NCBI RefSeq assembly: GCF_947489715.1 | Contig: NZ_CANLER010000011.1 | Location: forward strand, 1-64,000 | DNA length: 64,000 nucleotides | Source: an uncultured Roseovarius sp. | Lineage (GTDB): Bacteria > Pseudomonadota > Alphaproteobacteria > Rhodobacterales > Rhodobacteraceae | Direction of reading: 5' to 3' | Part shown: positions 51,083-60,206 of the stretch, one piece after another | Position numbering within the stretch: position 1 is the first letter of the stretch | Layout of the letters: every line of letters begins with the position of its first letter | The notes under the pieces: generated by a model | Databases searched by the model: none | What the model was told of the DNA's origin: nothing | Seen by the model: only the letters and a program-made list of their open reading frames with translations | Program-made: the position numbers and the translations under genes

Positions 51083-52966
51083 CTAATCTCTGATTTTGTT
51101 TATTATTTTCTTGCCAAAGGCGCTTAGGATGACACCAGAGATGTCTTCCTGAAAGGCTGGGTTGCATTTGCCATCAAATTCCGCGACAACAAGCGCTCGC
51201 AGTAGCCCGCTGTCCGCAATCAGCTCCATTGCGTGGCACATCTCGCGATAGGTGAGCGTACCGATTTGCCGTACACCTCTTCGGTTTTCCATCGAATGCG
51301 GATTTAAGTAGACGAGGAAACCAGCAGTGCCCGCAGAAGCCTGACGCATGCTTTCTCGCAAAACCCGAGGCATACCGGAAGCGTCAATGTCTTCCATCGT
51401 ATAAGTCGTGATTGAGCTTTTTATTATCGAGTCGAGCTTTTGGGGATCACCACCACGAAGACCAACCAAAACCACGTTCTCCAGCAACAATTTGTCGCTT
51501 GTTGTAGCAAAGAGCCCACCGTTGCAGGTTATCTGAATATTTTGTCCTACGCGTTCATCACCGTCCGTTTGCGCGGAGTCCGGCACGAGTCCGGGTGTTG
51601 CATCAATCCAGATTACACCAAGTGAGCTTAGCTGCTCAGACAGCCCGGAAATCGCTGATCTGGCAGTAATTTCACTACCTCCGATAATCAGAGGCAGTTC
51701 TCCAGAGGACGCGGCCTTCGAAACTTGACGGCCAATTCGAAGATCATCACCGGCTTCACCAACCAATTGCACGGAATACCCCAGATCCTTCAAATTGTGC
51801 GACAACACGTTCAATTTGCCGTGCTCAAAACCTGCAGGTTCTCTCGGAACAATCAATGAGATGTTTTTCCTCAACGATTGTTCTGGCTCTTCACCTGAGA
51901 TTTCTTTTTCAATTGAGACCGAAGACATCGCTCCGATAAGAGCTGAGTAATCCATGAAAAAAGAAACGGTATCCTCAAGCGACACATTTTGCGATGTGGA
52001 AGATAGATCTAGAATTAAGTGATCGCTGGACGCGCCGATTACCTTGATCTTGGGGTCCGTTGGCGTCAGACCTTCTATGTTCAGGTCAGCACGCCCAACG
52101 TTAACAATGCCGCGTTTCTGACGGCCGCGATCTTCAAACTTGTTCTTGCGCCCAAACGCATCCCGCCCTACCTCGCCGATGGGGCAGGATGGCTTGTCTT
52201 TGAATTCGATAATTTCCGCCCGAAGCAAGAAGGCTTTTTGACGCGAACCGGGCCACGCTGTCTGGTTCACAGTTTCCTTGCCAAGAAGAACAGACTCTCC
52301 CAATCTCAGATGGTTGACCTGCTGAGGAAGCTTGCCCGAAAACAGCAACGGTAATGTGCTGCTGTTCCCTCCGGAAACAAATCTGAGATCCAGACCAAAC
52401 TTCCCGACCAGCTCATCTGCGTGATCAACAAGAGCACCAAGATTGGCCTCGGTAGGGATCACGCCACCATAGCAGGTCAAATTGGTACCCAACCCGACAA
52501 TACGAACGCCAGGTAGCTCAACAACCTTTTCGACCAATGGTACCAACTCTTCTGGCCAGACACCTTCTCGCAGGTCACCCAGCTCGACCATTATGATGAT
52601 TTCGTGAACACAGCCGTTTTGCACGGCAGCTTTTGAGAGCGCTTCTATCACCGTGTATTCAGAGTTAAGACTGACATCTGTCAGTTCCACCACTTCCTGA
52701 ACGCTGCTGAGTGACGGGATCCGAAGCAGCATTAGCGGTGCTACAATCCCTGCGGCTCTTAGACGCTGGACACCTTCCAGCCGAGATTCACCGATGCCGG
52801 AAAGGCCTCCACGCAACATCGCACGCGCAACTTGAGGCATACCAATTGTCGCCTTGGAAACCCCGGTGATCTCCACACCGTATCCACCGCAAATTGCCGC
52901 CAGCTTGCGGGCGTTTTCCTCGATCATTTTCAGATCAATTTCAACTCTGGCGCCAGTCATGTTCAT
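51083..52966 (-). CDS. orr: Ornithine racemase fused to an arginase-like domain
   Basis: A 627-residue two-part protein. Residues 1-355 are a PLP fold-III amino acid racemase of the ornithine/alanine racemase type: Lys38 in GVSKATIG is the PLP lysine, with GIGESRLEGVQRL, VELGDLREGVWPEELVPLV and SGGNSSTLPL. Residues 365-627 follow arginase/ureohydrolase order (LPLIIGGSEITARSAISGLS; SLGVIWIDATPGL; LENVVLVGLRGGD; YTMEDIDASGMPRVLRE; LTYREMCHAMELI). The metal ligands are mostly gone: GGDHS is GGSEI (429-433), DAHGD is DATPG (455-459), and the DxD site is LNPHS (554-558). Clostridial racemase is about 350 residues. The add-on may sense or bind ornithine. Confidence 0.85.
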   Translation of the reverse strand: MNMTGARVEIDLKMIEENARKLAAICGGYGVEITGVSKATIGMPQVARAMLRGGLSGIGESRLEGVQRLRAAGIVAPLMLLRIPSLSSVQEVVELTDVSLNSEYTVIEALSKAAVQNGCVHEIIIMVELGDLREGVWPEELVPLVEKVVELPGVRIVGLGTNLTCYGGVIPTEANLGALVDHADELVGKFGLDLRFVSGGNSSTLPLLFSGKLPQQVNHLRLGESVLLGKETVNQTAWPGSRQKAFLLRAEIIEFKDKPSCPIGEVGRDAFGRKNKFEDRGRQKRGIVNVGRADLNIEGLTPTDPKIKVIGASSDHLILDLSSTSQNVSLEDTVSFFMDYSALIGAMSSVSIEKEISGEEPEQSLRKNISLIVPREPAGFEHGKLNVLSHNLKDLGYSVQLVGEAGDDLRIGRQVSKAASSGELPLIIGGSEITARSAISGLSEQLSSLGVIWIDATPGLVPDSAQTDGDERVGQNIQITCNGGLFATTSDKLLLENVVLVGLRGGDPQKLDSIIKSSITTYTMEDIDASGMPRVLRESMRQASAGTAGFLVYLNPHSMENRRGVRQIGTLTYREMCHAMELIADSGLLRALVVAEFDGKCNPAFQEDISGVILSAFGKKIINKIRD

Positions 52967-53102
52967 AGAGCCTTAGTTCCAAAGCGGTTGTAGTGTTTGC
53001 GTGCATCAGGAAGCACTGTATACGGGTGCTGCAGGACAGATTTTTCCATCAGGCGCCAATTAAGCGACTGCCAGGAACTTGTGCAAAAAAGGGTCTTGTT
53101 GG

Positions 53103-54254
53103 CTACGCTTGGCCCAGTAGATCGCGGGCAATTCGTTCAAAAATACCCGAACCAACCGGTATCAGGTCGTCCGGAAAGTCATAGTCAGGATTGTGCAGTG
53201 CCGCATAATCTTCACCTGGACCAAGGCACATCATCGCGGCTTTGGCCCCCCATCCAAAAACTCCAAAATCCTCGGACGCTCTCATAGGTAATCCAAAGTC
53301 GCCGTTTTCGACACCAATTGCATTCATTGCGGATTCAACCACTGCGGCAGCTTCGGGGTCATTTATAGAGGCTGCAAAAGCGTCGCAAACATCAAACTCA
53401 ACCTGTAATCCAAACTCCTCCGCCGCTGCAACAGCTAGAGCCCGGGCATCTTTGTCCATAGCGTCCATGGCATCGTCACGTGCGGTGCGAAGGGTTGCGT
53501 AAATCACCGCTTCGCCGGGCGCGACCCCAAATGATGGCTCCCCGATTTGTACATGAGTTACTGTAACAAGACGGAAATCATCATCCAGGTTCCCACCACT
53601 CCCTAAGTTGTCCAAAGCAGGAATGAGTTTAGCAACCGCTTGAGCAGGTGAGACACCGTCTTCTGGATCGGCCGCATGTGCAGTCTTGCCTGTAAGTTTG
53701 ATTTCCAGACCTTGCGAGGCGCAGTTGATCAGGCCTGCTTGTGTTGAGACATATGCAAACGGCCGACCGGGTTCTATATGAATTGCAAATGCCCAATCAG
53801 CCCTAATTTCTTCATAATCTGGGTCAGCCACAACGGCGCGTGCGCCGCTACCGTCTTCTTCTGCTGGTTGAAACATCAGAACGACGCGACCTTTCGAAAC
53901 AGGGTTTCGAGAGATCATCCGTCCAAGACCCAGGAGCATTGTCATATGCCCGTCATGGCCGCAGAGATGCCCTTTTCCTGGGATCTCCGACTTCCATGGA
54001 TTGTCAGAAATCTCTTGAATTGGCAGCGCATCAAGTTCTGCACGAAATAAGACCGTGGGGCCTTCTTGGCCGCTGTCAAACACCGCGGCTACTCCGTGCC
54101 CCCCCAAACCTGTCAGTATCTTCGTCGGCGCCAGCGGTTCCAGCGCCTTCACAATTGTGCGGGCGGTCTCGACCTCTTCACCAGACAATTCGGGTTTTCG
54201 GTGCAAGTCGCGGCGAAATTCTGTTAGTTCCACAAGATCGGAATTAGTTAACAT
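53103..54254 (-). CDS. M20D amidohydrolase / aminoacylase
   Basis: A 383-residue metal-dependent hydrolase of the N-acyl amino acid or hippurate type. It has RRDLHRKPELSGEEVETAR, FRAELDALPIQE, GHLCGHDGHMTMLLGLG, PAEEDGSGARAVVADP and the C-terminal MRASEDFGVF with the metal-binding Glu/His positions typical of M20D (CGHDGH). The His of the usual LHxxPE is present. It probably frees amino acids such as ornithine from acyl conjugates. It lies 137 bases after the racemase start on the same strand, upstream of it in transcription. Confidence 0.88.
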   Translation of the reverse strand: MLTNSDLVELTEFRRDLHRKPELSGEEVETARTIVKALEPLAPTKILTGLGGHGVAAVFDSGQEGPTVLFRAELDALPIQEISDNPWKSEIPGKGHLCGHDGHMTMLLGLGRMISRNPVSKGRVVLMFQPAEEDGSGARAVVADPDYEEIRADWAFAIHIEPGRPFAYVSTQAGLINCASQGLEIKLTGKTAHAADPEDGVSPAQAVAKLIPALDNLGSGGNLDDDFRLVTVTHVQIGEPSFGVAPGEAVIYATLRTARDDAMDAMDKDARALAVAAAEEFGLQVEFDVCDAFAASINDPEAAAVVESAMNAIGVENGDFGLPMRASEDFGVFGWGAKAAMMCLGPGEDYAALHNPDYDFPDDLIPVGSGIFERIARDLLGQA

Positions 54255-54424
54255 TCAACCACCCCTCCATATTTTCTCTGCAAAATTACGAGTCGGCTAA
54301 GCTCAACCACACTATCGCATGATCTAAACTCAAATAGTGCCCACGAATATCTGACGCTCAGTGATAGTTTTTTGGTTGCCGCTGTTGGCGGCCAACACAT
54401 ACGGTAGTGACCCCTTCATAATAT

Positions 54425-54745
54425 TCAATCGGCGCTTACCAGCTTCAATCCCAAGATGCCGAATACAATTAATGCAATACACATAAGCCGGAGGATGTTG
54501 GTTGAATCAGAGAAGACGACAATCCCGAAGATCACAGTTCCAATCGTACCTATACCGGTCCAGATCGCATAGCCTGTGCCAAGAGGTATGTCGCGTAATG
54601 CGATCGCCAACAGCACAACACTGATTGCCATAGAAGACGCCGTCAGCAATGACGGCCATAATTTCGTAAAACCGTCAGTGTATTTCAGGCCAACAGCCCA
54701 TCCCACTTCAAACAGACCGGCTACAATCAGAATTAACCAAGGCAT
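54425..54745 (-). CDS. gdx: SMR family exporter, Gdx (SugE)-like
   Basis: A 106-residue four-helix exporter that works as a dimer. The essential Glu13 is in [20 protein letters not shown], and [20 protein letters not shown] follows. The W-A-V-G-L-K and GT-Y-A-x-W-T-G-I-G pattern is that of guanidinium exporters (Gdx, formerly SugE) rather than EmrE. It lies 32 bases after argE in the same operon, too close for a guanidine riboswitch. In this setting it may export guanidine-like or polyamine-like by-products of arginine and ornithine metabolism. Confidence 0.85.
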   Translation of the reverse strand: MPWLILIVAGLFEVGWAVGLKYTDGFTKLWPSLLTASSMAISVVLLAIALRDIPLGTGYAIWTGIGTIGTVIFGIVVFSDSTNILRLMCIALIVFGILGLKLVSAD

Positions 54746-54777
54746 TTAGGCTTCCTCTTTTCTAACGATCGGCAAAA

Positions 54778-55941
54778 TCAATGCTGATCTAGTTTGTCGA
54801 CTAGTCTAGACATAAACTCTGCGCCTTTGTGGAACTGCTCAATCGAGATAAATTCATTCGGCTGATGAGCCTGTGCGATATTGCCGGGTCCACAAACAAT
54901 TGTTGAGTACCCGCGCTCTTGGAACAAGCCGCCCTCTGTAAGAAAGCTGACGACTCTGGACGTGTTGGCTCCCGTCAGTTCGGCAACGAGTTCCCGTGCG
55001 GGTCCATTTTCTTCTGGCATCAAGCCGGGCGCGTAGAAATCCTGGAAACAGTCGATGCCAGTATCAGGGTGCACATTCTTCATTTGTGCGTCCAGCTGGG
55101 CCACTTCGGCCTCAAATGCCGCCATCCACTCGGCAAAATCATCGCCTGGAACGACACGGAAATCGATTACGAAATCACAGTTTTTTGCTGTGATATTCAG
55201 CGCTGTACCGCCTGAGATTTTCCCGACATGTACTGTGGTATAGTGCGGGTCGAACTGTTTTGACAGGCCCGCCGGTTTGGAACTGGCGCCTCGTTCGTTC
55301 ATTTGGTTGGCCCATTCAATCAGACGGGCCGCCATCATCACGGCGCTAACGCCTTTGTGCATTATAGATGAATGCACTTCAAAGCCTCTGAAACTCACCT
55401 CATATCCGAAGCCGCCGTTGTGGGCGTTGATAATGTCCATCCGAGATGGTTCACCGACAATGACTGCTTTGGCCTTTGGCATTCCATTGTTCAGCATATG
55501 GTCAATCAATTTTGGCGCCCCGGTCATTCCGATTTCTTCGTCATAACTGATCGCAATCTGGATGGGTCGTGTGATGTCGCGTTCAAGTGCAAGCGGTACC
55601 GCCGCCAATGACAGCGCGACAAATCCCTTCATATCGCAGGTGCCACGTCCAAAAAGTTTTCCATCCCGCTCCGTCAAAACAAACGGGTTTGTATCCCATG
55701 CCTGTCCATCCACCGGCACAACATCGGAATGCCCTGATAGAACCACGCCATCTTCGACCTCAGGCCCGATATTCGCGTAAATCGCGGCTTTTGCTTGCTT
55801 GTCGTCATGGACTCTCACGGCGCGTATGCCGTGAGAGTCCAAGTAGCTTTCCACGAAATCGATAAGATCCAGATTGCTTTCGCTACTAACTGATGGAAAA
55901 CCAACTAGGCGATCCAAAAGCATTTGGGCATCTTCTATCAT
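54778..55941 (-). CDS. argE: N-acetylornithine deacetylase
   Basis: A 387-residue M20A zinc peptidase-family enzyme that removes the acetyl group from N2-acetyl-L-ornithine. It has SGHSDVVPVDGQAWDTNPFV with the first metal His and Asp, GRGTCDMKGFVAL with the bridging Asp, the general base in SYDEEIGMTGAPKL, and a C-terminal TEGGLFQERGYSTIVCGPG and QAHQPNEFISIEQ. The ATG at 55941 follows GGAG by 9 bases. It lies 18 bases after the cyclodeaminase gene and supplies ornithine to both degradation routes. Confidence 0.9.
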   Translation of the reverse strand: MIEDAQMLLDRLVGFPSVSSESNLDLIDFVESYLDSHGIRAVRVHDDKQAKAAIYANIGPEVEDGVVLSGHSDVVPVDGQAWDTNPFVLTERDGKLFGRGTCDMKGFVALSLAAVPLALERDITRPIQIAISYDEEIGMTGAPKLIDHMLNNGMPKAKAVIVGEPSRMDIINAHNGGFGYEVSFRGFEVHSSIMHKGVSAVMMAARLIEWANQMNERGASSKPAGLSKQFDPHYTTVHVGKISGGTALNITAKNCDFVIDFRVVPGDDFAEWMAAFEAEVAQLDAQMKNVHPDTGIDCFQDFYAPGLMPEENGPARELVAELTGANTSRVVSFLTEGGLFQERGYSTIVCGPGNIAQAHQPNEFISIEQFHKGAEFMSRLVDKLDQH

Positions 55942-55959
55942 TGGCAAGCTCCTGGTGTC

Positions 55960-56997
55960 TCAGCTCAGCATTCCGTATAGATTTCGAGGATCGGATGGAT
56001 CCGCAAGCATGTCCAAATTATCGTAGAAGTCAGTGCCTTGGATTTTTTCCAGGACATATTTTAGAGCACTAAAATCTTCGACAGCGAACCCGACACTGTC
56101 GAACAAGGTGATTTGCCTGTCATGTGTCCGTCCTTTCGATTGGCCCAGCATGACTTGCCACAACTCGGTGACAGGATAGTCTTCGGGCAACTGCTGGATG
56201 TCACCTTCAATCCGGGTTTGTGGCGGGTATTCCACGAAAATGTCAGATCGCCGCAAAACGGCTTCAGCAACTTCGGTCTTGCCCGGGCAGTCTCCACCAA
56301 TGGCGTTGATGTGAACGCCATCGCCAATCATGTTATCTGTTAGAATGGTGGCATGTTGCTTGTCCGCAGTACAGGTCGTGATGATTTCGGCGTTTTCCAT
56401 CGATTCTTCCGCAGTCTTGCAGCGGGCAACGCTCAATCCCGCCTCTTCTAAGTTCCTCGCGCACTTCTCAGTTGCTTCAGGGTCGATGTCATAGAGGCGA
56501 ACGTTTTCAATTCCACATATCGCTTTGAACGCCAGGCACTGAAATTCTGATTGTGCGCCATTACCGATCATCGCCATGGTTCTTGATCCTTTAGGTGCCA
56601 GATACCGCCCAACCAATGCCGACATCGCGGCCGTACGCAATGCAGTCAATAATGTCATTGCCGTTAGCAGTTTCGGATAGCCCGTATAAACATCTGCCAG
56701 CAGACCAAAGGCTGTTACAGTTTGCAGACCTTCTGCGGTGTTTTTCGGATGTCCATTGACGTACTTAAACCCATACATTTCACCGTCTGATGTCGGCATC
56801 AATTCGATTACGCCGACATCAGAGTGAGATGCAACACGAGGTGTTTTGTCAAACAACTCCCAGCGTTTAAAGTCAGCCTCGATCGCATCGCCAAGTTCCG
56901 ACATGAACTTTTCCGGGCCAATTGATTTGACCAGCCGGATCATGTTTTCAACCGAGACGAACGGTACGTATGCATGTTCAGAAAATTTGAGTTCCAT
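55960..56997 (-). CDS. ocd: Ornithine cyclodeaminase (2)
   Basis: A 345-residue NAD+-dependent enzyme that converts L-ornithine to L-proline and ammonia. Unlike the family member at 39979, it keeps the true OCD signature: TALRTAAMSALVGRYLAPKG, MIGNGAQSEFQCLAF for NAD binding, the catalytic Asp in NAIGGDCPGKTE, and a C-terminal DSVGFAVEDFSALKY. Length matches Pseudomonas OCD (about 350). It lies 12 bases after the DMT transporter and 18 before argE, giving a transporter-OCD-ArgE-Gdx operon. Confidence 0.93.
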   Translation of the reverse strand: MELKFSEHAYVPFVSVENMIRLVKSIGPEKFMSELGDAIEADFKRWELFDKTPRVASHSDVGVIELMPTSDGEMYGFKYVNGHPKNTAEGLQTVTAFGLLADVYTGYPKLLTAMTLLTALRTAAMSALVGRYLAPKGSRTMAMIGNGAQSEFQCLAFKAICGIENVRLYDIDPEATEKCARNLEEAGLSVARCKTAEESMENAEIITTCTADKQHATILTDNMIGDGVHINAIGGDCPGKTEVAEAVLRRSDIFVEYPPQTRIEGDIQQLPEDYPVTELWQVMLGQSKGRTHDRQITLFDSVGFAVEDFSALKYVLEKIQGTDFYDNLDMLADPSDPRNLYGMLS

Positions 56998-57009
56998 CGT
57001 TGTGATCCA

Positions 57010-57954
57010 TTATGAAGATTGAGGCTTGTCTTGATTTGCCGATTGCCATGTTCGTTGTGCTCTGTGATCCAGAACAAACATCGACACACCGGCCGCGAGA
57101 ATGGTGATGATGCCGAGCTGCGCGATCAGGTCGGTCCATTGACCCCACAGCACAAACATCCAAATCGCCGCAAACACCAGGAAGGAGTATTCGCAGACTG
57201 AGACGAAGTCGGGCTCCCCCAGGCGGTAAGCTTGGGCAATGACCGAAACGGCCACGGTCGCTCCGACTGCCTGGCCAAAGGTCAGGAGTAAAAACCGACC
57301 GGTTAGGCACTCCCAGCCGCGATTGTAGAACTGTTGATTTTCCACGGGCACAGGGAAGGCCGAAAAGTAGATGAGCAGCACCAGACTGGTGACGCCCATG
57401 AAACCGAAAACGCCAAATGCTAGTGCAGGCGCGCTTTCTTCTTGGCAGTAGTAGTTGGTAACCAGCGCACCTAAGCCATAGAGCGCACCCGCAACGAGAG
57501 GAAGCAGCGACAAAGCGGTAAGATTGCTGAAGTCCGGCTGAAGCAGCATCAGAACTCCGACGAAACCCGCAAACATCGCCAATATACGGCGTTTCCCTAT
57601 GCGTTTCCCTAAAAGCAAAACTGAAAAGAGCATTACCCAAATCGGTGCGCTAAAAAGGCCTGCCCCAGCCTGTGCGACGGGTAAGAATCCTAGTGTAGCA
57701 AAGTAAACTAGCAGTCCGCCAGAAACCGTTGCGCTACGCAGCAGTAGTTTTCCGGGATGTTTCGGTTTGATTGAAACCCCGAGAAACAGCGCCAATGTCG
57801 CAACCATCGGCAAGGCAAATGCTGCGCGTACAACTTGAAACTGCCAAAGTCCGGCCTCTTCGGAAACAGGTGCCACGAAGTTGTCCGAAAAGCTCAGAAC
57901 GGCCGAGGCGAAAAGCGCAAGACCTGCAGCGAATAGGTTTTTGTTTCTTGGCAT
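57010..57954 (-). CDS. EamA/DMT superfamily transporter
   Basis: A 314-residue, ten-helix membrane transporter made of two EamA repeats. The first repeat has RAAFALPMVATLALFLGVSI and AGLFSAPIWVMLFSVLLLGK; the second has GAVSVIAQAYRLGEPDFVS-type sequence (VSVIAQAYRLGEPDFVSVCE) and a final WTDLIAQLGIITILAAG. The substrate may be an amino acid, given the ocd gene 12 bases downstream. AAGG precedes the ATG. Confidence 0.88.
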   Translation of the reverse strand: MPRNKNLFAAGLALFASAVLSFSDNFVAPVSEEAGLWQFQVVRAAFALPMVATLALFLGVSIKPKHPGKLLLRSATVSGGLLVYFATLGFLPVAQAGAGLFSAPIWVMLFSVLLLGKRIGKRRILAMFAGFVGVLMLLQPDFSNLTALSLLPLVAGALYGLGALVTNYYCQEESAPALAFGVFGFMGVTSLVLLIYFSAFPVPVENQQFYNRGWECLTGRFLLLTFGQAVGATVAVSVIAQAYRLGEPDFVSVCEYSFLVFAAIWMFVLWGQWTDLIAQLGIITILAAGVSMFVLDHRAQRTWQSANQDKPQSS

Positions 57955-58016
57955 ATTGCTACCTTGGGCTCATGCAGCAATCGCGGAGCGAAAGTTTAAC
58001 ACTGCGAATTTCACAG

Positions 58017-59450
58017 TCATTCTCCAGGAACGGCATCCGCTTGCGACGCCTCATCGTCCCTCTGCAGAGGCTTAATCGTCCATCCCATATAACCAAAAAT
58101 TACGGTCACAATTGGAGACAGCCAGCAGAAAAAGTTGAATGGCAGATAGAGGATTGTCGGCACGCCCAGAGTGGCAAACTGATAGGCGCCACCCGCATTC
58201 CAGGGCACCAGATTGGCGGTAACTGTTGCGGAATCCTCAACCGCTCGACTGAGGTTTTCAGGGGCCAAACCGCGTTCGCGATATGCCGGGGCAAAGCTGC
58301 GGGCACCCATGACGATGGCCATGTATTGGTCGCACAGTACAATGTTAGCCATGATTGACGTCAGAACCGTAGAGAGGATCAGTGAACCTGTAGATTTGGC
58401 GTAGGACAGGATCTTTTCGGCTACAACTTTTAGTTGGTTGGTTCGCTCCATAACGCCGCCAAACATCATCCCGGCAAAGATCAGCGCAATGGTGTACATC
58501 ATCGAATTGAGTCCACCACGAGAAAGTAACTTGTCCACGTCTTCCACGCCGGTGCTTGATTCGAAACCCCACATTGCAACCGACGCGATGCTTTCATAGT
58601 TGGCACCTTGCATGCCGACGGCACATATCACACCAGCAATTGCCCCCAGCGTGATGCCCGGGATCGCAGGGATTTTTTTGTAGGACACAAACATTACGAC
58701 GAAGATTGGCAATAGCAAAACAGCGTTCAGCGTGAACTCGGTTTCCAGGGTGTTCAAGATCAGATCGATTCGCTCAAGATTGCCTTCGTTGGCGCTGTAC
58801 TTCAGACCCAGAAAGATTTCGATGATCATGGTCAAACCGAATGAAACACTGGTGGTGTAGGACATATGTCTGATGTGGGTGAAGACATCAGTGCCGGCCA
58901 TTGCTGGCGCCATGTTTGTCGTGTCTGAAAGCGGCGACATTTTATCGCCGAAATATGCTCCGGAGAGGACCGCGCCAGCAACGATAGGCAATGGAAACCC
59001 CAGCCCGGCGCCGATTCCCATGAGTGCTACGCCAACCGTGCCAGTTGTGCCCCAGCTTGTGCCTGTGGCCAATGAAGTGAGCGCACAAATGATAAGCGTC
59101 GACGGCAGGAAGACAGCTGGCGAGATGGTCTTGAGACCATAGTAGATTAGCGTCGGAACGACACCCCCCAAGATCCAGACACCGATGAGAATCCCTACAA
59201 CAATCAGAATGATTGTTGCTGGAATCGCGGCAGTAATACCACGCACCATTCCATTTTGAATATTGGTCCAGGTAAAACCACAACGCAGCGCTACCAGACT
59301 GGCGACCACAACACCCAGCAGCATCGGAATGTGTGCGTCTAGGCCGTAAATAACGATTGACAAGCAAACACCCGTCACCAGCGAAAACAGAGAAATTATT
59401 GCTTCCCACAAATGAGGTTTGCGGGCGTGAGCCGGGATTGTTGTCTTCAT
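58017..59450 (-). CDS. nhaC: NhaC family Na+/H+ antiporter-like transporter
   Basis: A 477-residue membrane protein with about 11-12 helices. NhaC marks are VGILIGVWILGGVVPTLIYY, TGTSWGTTGTVGVALMGIG, GAYFGDKMSPLSDTTNMAPA and CDQYMAIVMGARSFAPAYRE. Some NhaC family members exchange organic ions (for example malate/lactate or amino acids), so in this amino acid locus it could serve ornithine or product exchange as well as sodium. It lies 62 bases upstream of the DMT gene in the same direction. Confidence 0.88.
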   Translation of the reverse strand: MKTTIPAHARKPHLWEAIISLFSLVTGVCLSIVIYGLDAHIPMLLGVVVASLVALRCGFTWTNIQNGMVRGITAAIPATIILIVVGILIGVWILGGVVPTLIYYGLKTISPAVFLPSTLIICALTSLATGTSWGTTGTVGVALMGIGAGLGFPLPIVAGAVLSGAYFGDKMSPLSDTTNMAPAMAGTDVFTHIRHMSYTTSVSFGLTMIIEIFLGLKYSANEGNLERIDLILNTLETEFTLNAVLLLPIFVVMFVSYKKIPAIPGITLGAIAGVICAVGMQGANYESIASVAMWGFESSTGVEDVDKLLSRGGLNSMMYTIALIFAGMMFGGVMERTNQLKVVAEKILSYAKSTGSLILSTVLTSIMANIVLCDQYMAIVMGARSFAPAYRERGLAPENLSRAVEDSATVTANLVPWNAGGAYQFATLGVPTILYLPFNFFCWLSPIVTVIFGYMGWTIKPLQRDDEASQADAVPGE

Positions 59451-59564
59451 TTTGTCTCTCGTCTTTTGCGCTGCGCGGAGTAAGAAATCGAACCCTCTCC
59501 GATGGTTTCATTTGGGTATCGGTTTTGACCGACAAATTCGGCTCAAACTTTGTCAGCCGAGGAG

Positions 59565-60206
59565 TTAGGCCGCTTTTTGGTCTTTGAACTCATCCATTGC
59601 CTGAAGAGATTCCTCGAGAGTTCGCACTCCTCCTGCCTGGAGGTATTCCATCTGCTTCAAAGCGGCCTCGTGAGCTTCGGTACTAGATGCTGCCACGCAG
59701 TCTTCAATCGTGCGGCAGAAATAGTCGCCCTGGTGCCCGTCTGCGAATGTATAATGAACACAAACGTTCGTCAGACCACCGACCAGCAGCAGTGTGTTGA
59801 CGTTGAGTCCTTTCAGTAGAATTTCGAGATCTGTACCGTAGAAAGCTGAATAGCGGCGCTTTTGAATCAGGTAATCATCATTCCGAAAACCCATCTGGTC
59901 CTTGGCAATATCGGTGTTGGGATTGCTGTCTAGGCAATGCACATCTTCGTCGCCGTCCAACTCCCGCCCAAAATCAATCAGATTGGCACGGTGAATTTCC
60001 TGGATGAAAATAACGGGGATGTCGCATTCGCGTGCTTTATCAATTGCAATCCGCGCCTTCAGCAACCGATCCGCATGGCCAGGCATGTGATCGATACTGC
60101 GCGCATCGTCATCTCTGCCAATGAAGATGCCTGCTTGAATATCGATCACGATAAGCGCTGCGTTGCCTTCGATGAGCTTACGTTTATTTTGGTTTGGGTT
60201 GGCCAC
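59565..60206 (-). CDS. Isochorismatase-family cysteine hydrolase
   Basis: A 213-residue alpha/beta hydrolase of the isochorismatase-like family, which includes amidases such as nicotinamidase and N-carbamoyl hydrolases. The catalytic triad is visible: Asp22 (IVIDIQAG), Lys116 (IQKRRYSAFYGT) and Cys149 (GGLTNVCVHYT), with the usual cis-peptide just before Cys. A GTG start at 60206 follows GGAGAA by about 7 bases; the longer frame has a non-conserved N-terminus. It probably hydrolyses an amide or carbamoyl compound in the amino acid pathway; substrate unknown. Confidence 0.85.
   Translation of the reverse strand: MANPNQNKRKLIEGNAALIVIDIQAGIFIGRDDDARSIDHMPGHADRLLKARIAIDKARECDIPVIFIQEIHRANLIDFGRELDGDEDVHCLDSNPNTDIAKDQMGFRNDDYLIQKRRYSAFYGTDLEILLKGLNVNTLLLVGGLTNVCVHYTFADGHQGDYFCRTIEDCVAASSTEAHEAALKQMEYLQAGGVRTLEESLQAMDEFKDQKAA

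Noticed and set aside
54746..54777. Guanidine riboswitch in front of the Gdx-like gene
   Set aside because: Only 32 bases separate it from argE, with no ACGR-loop hairpins.
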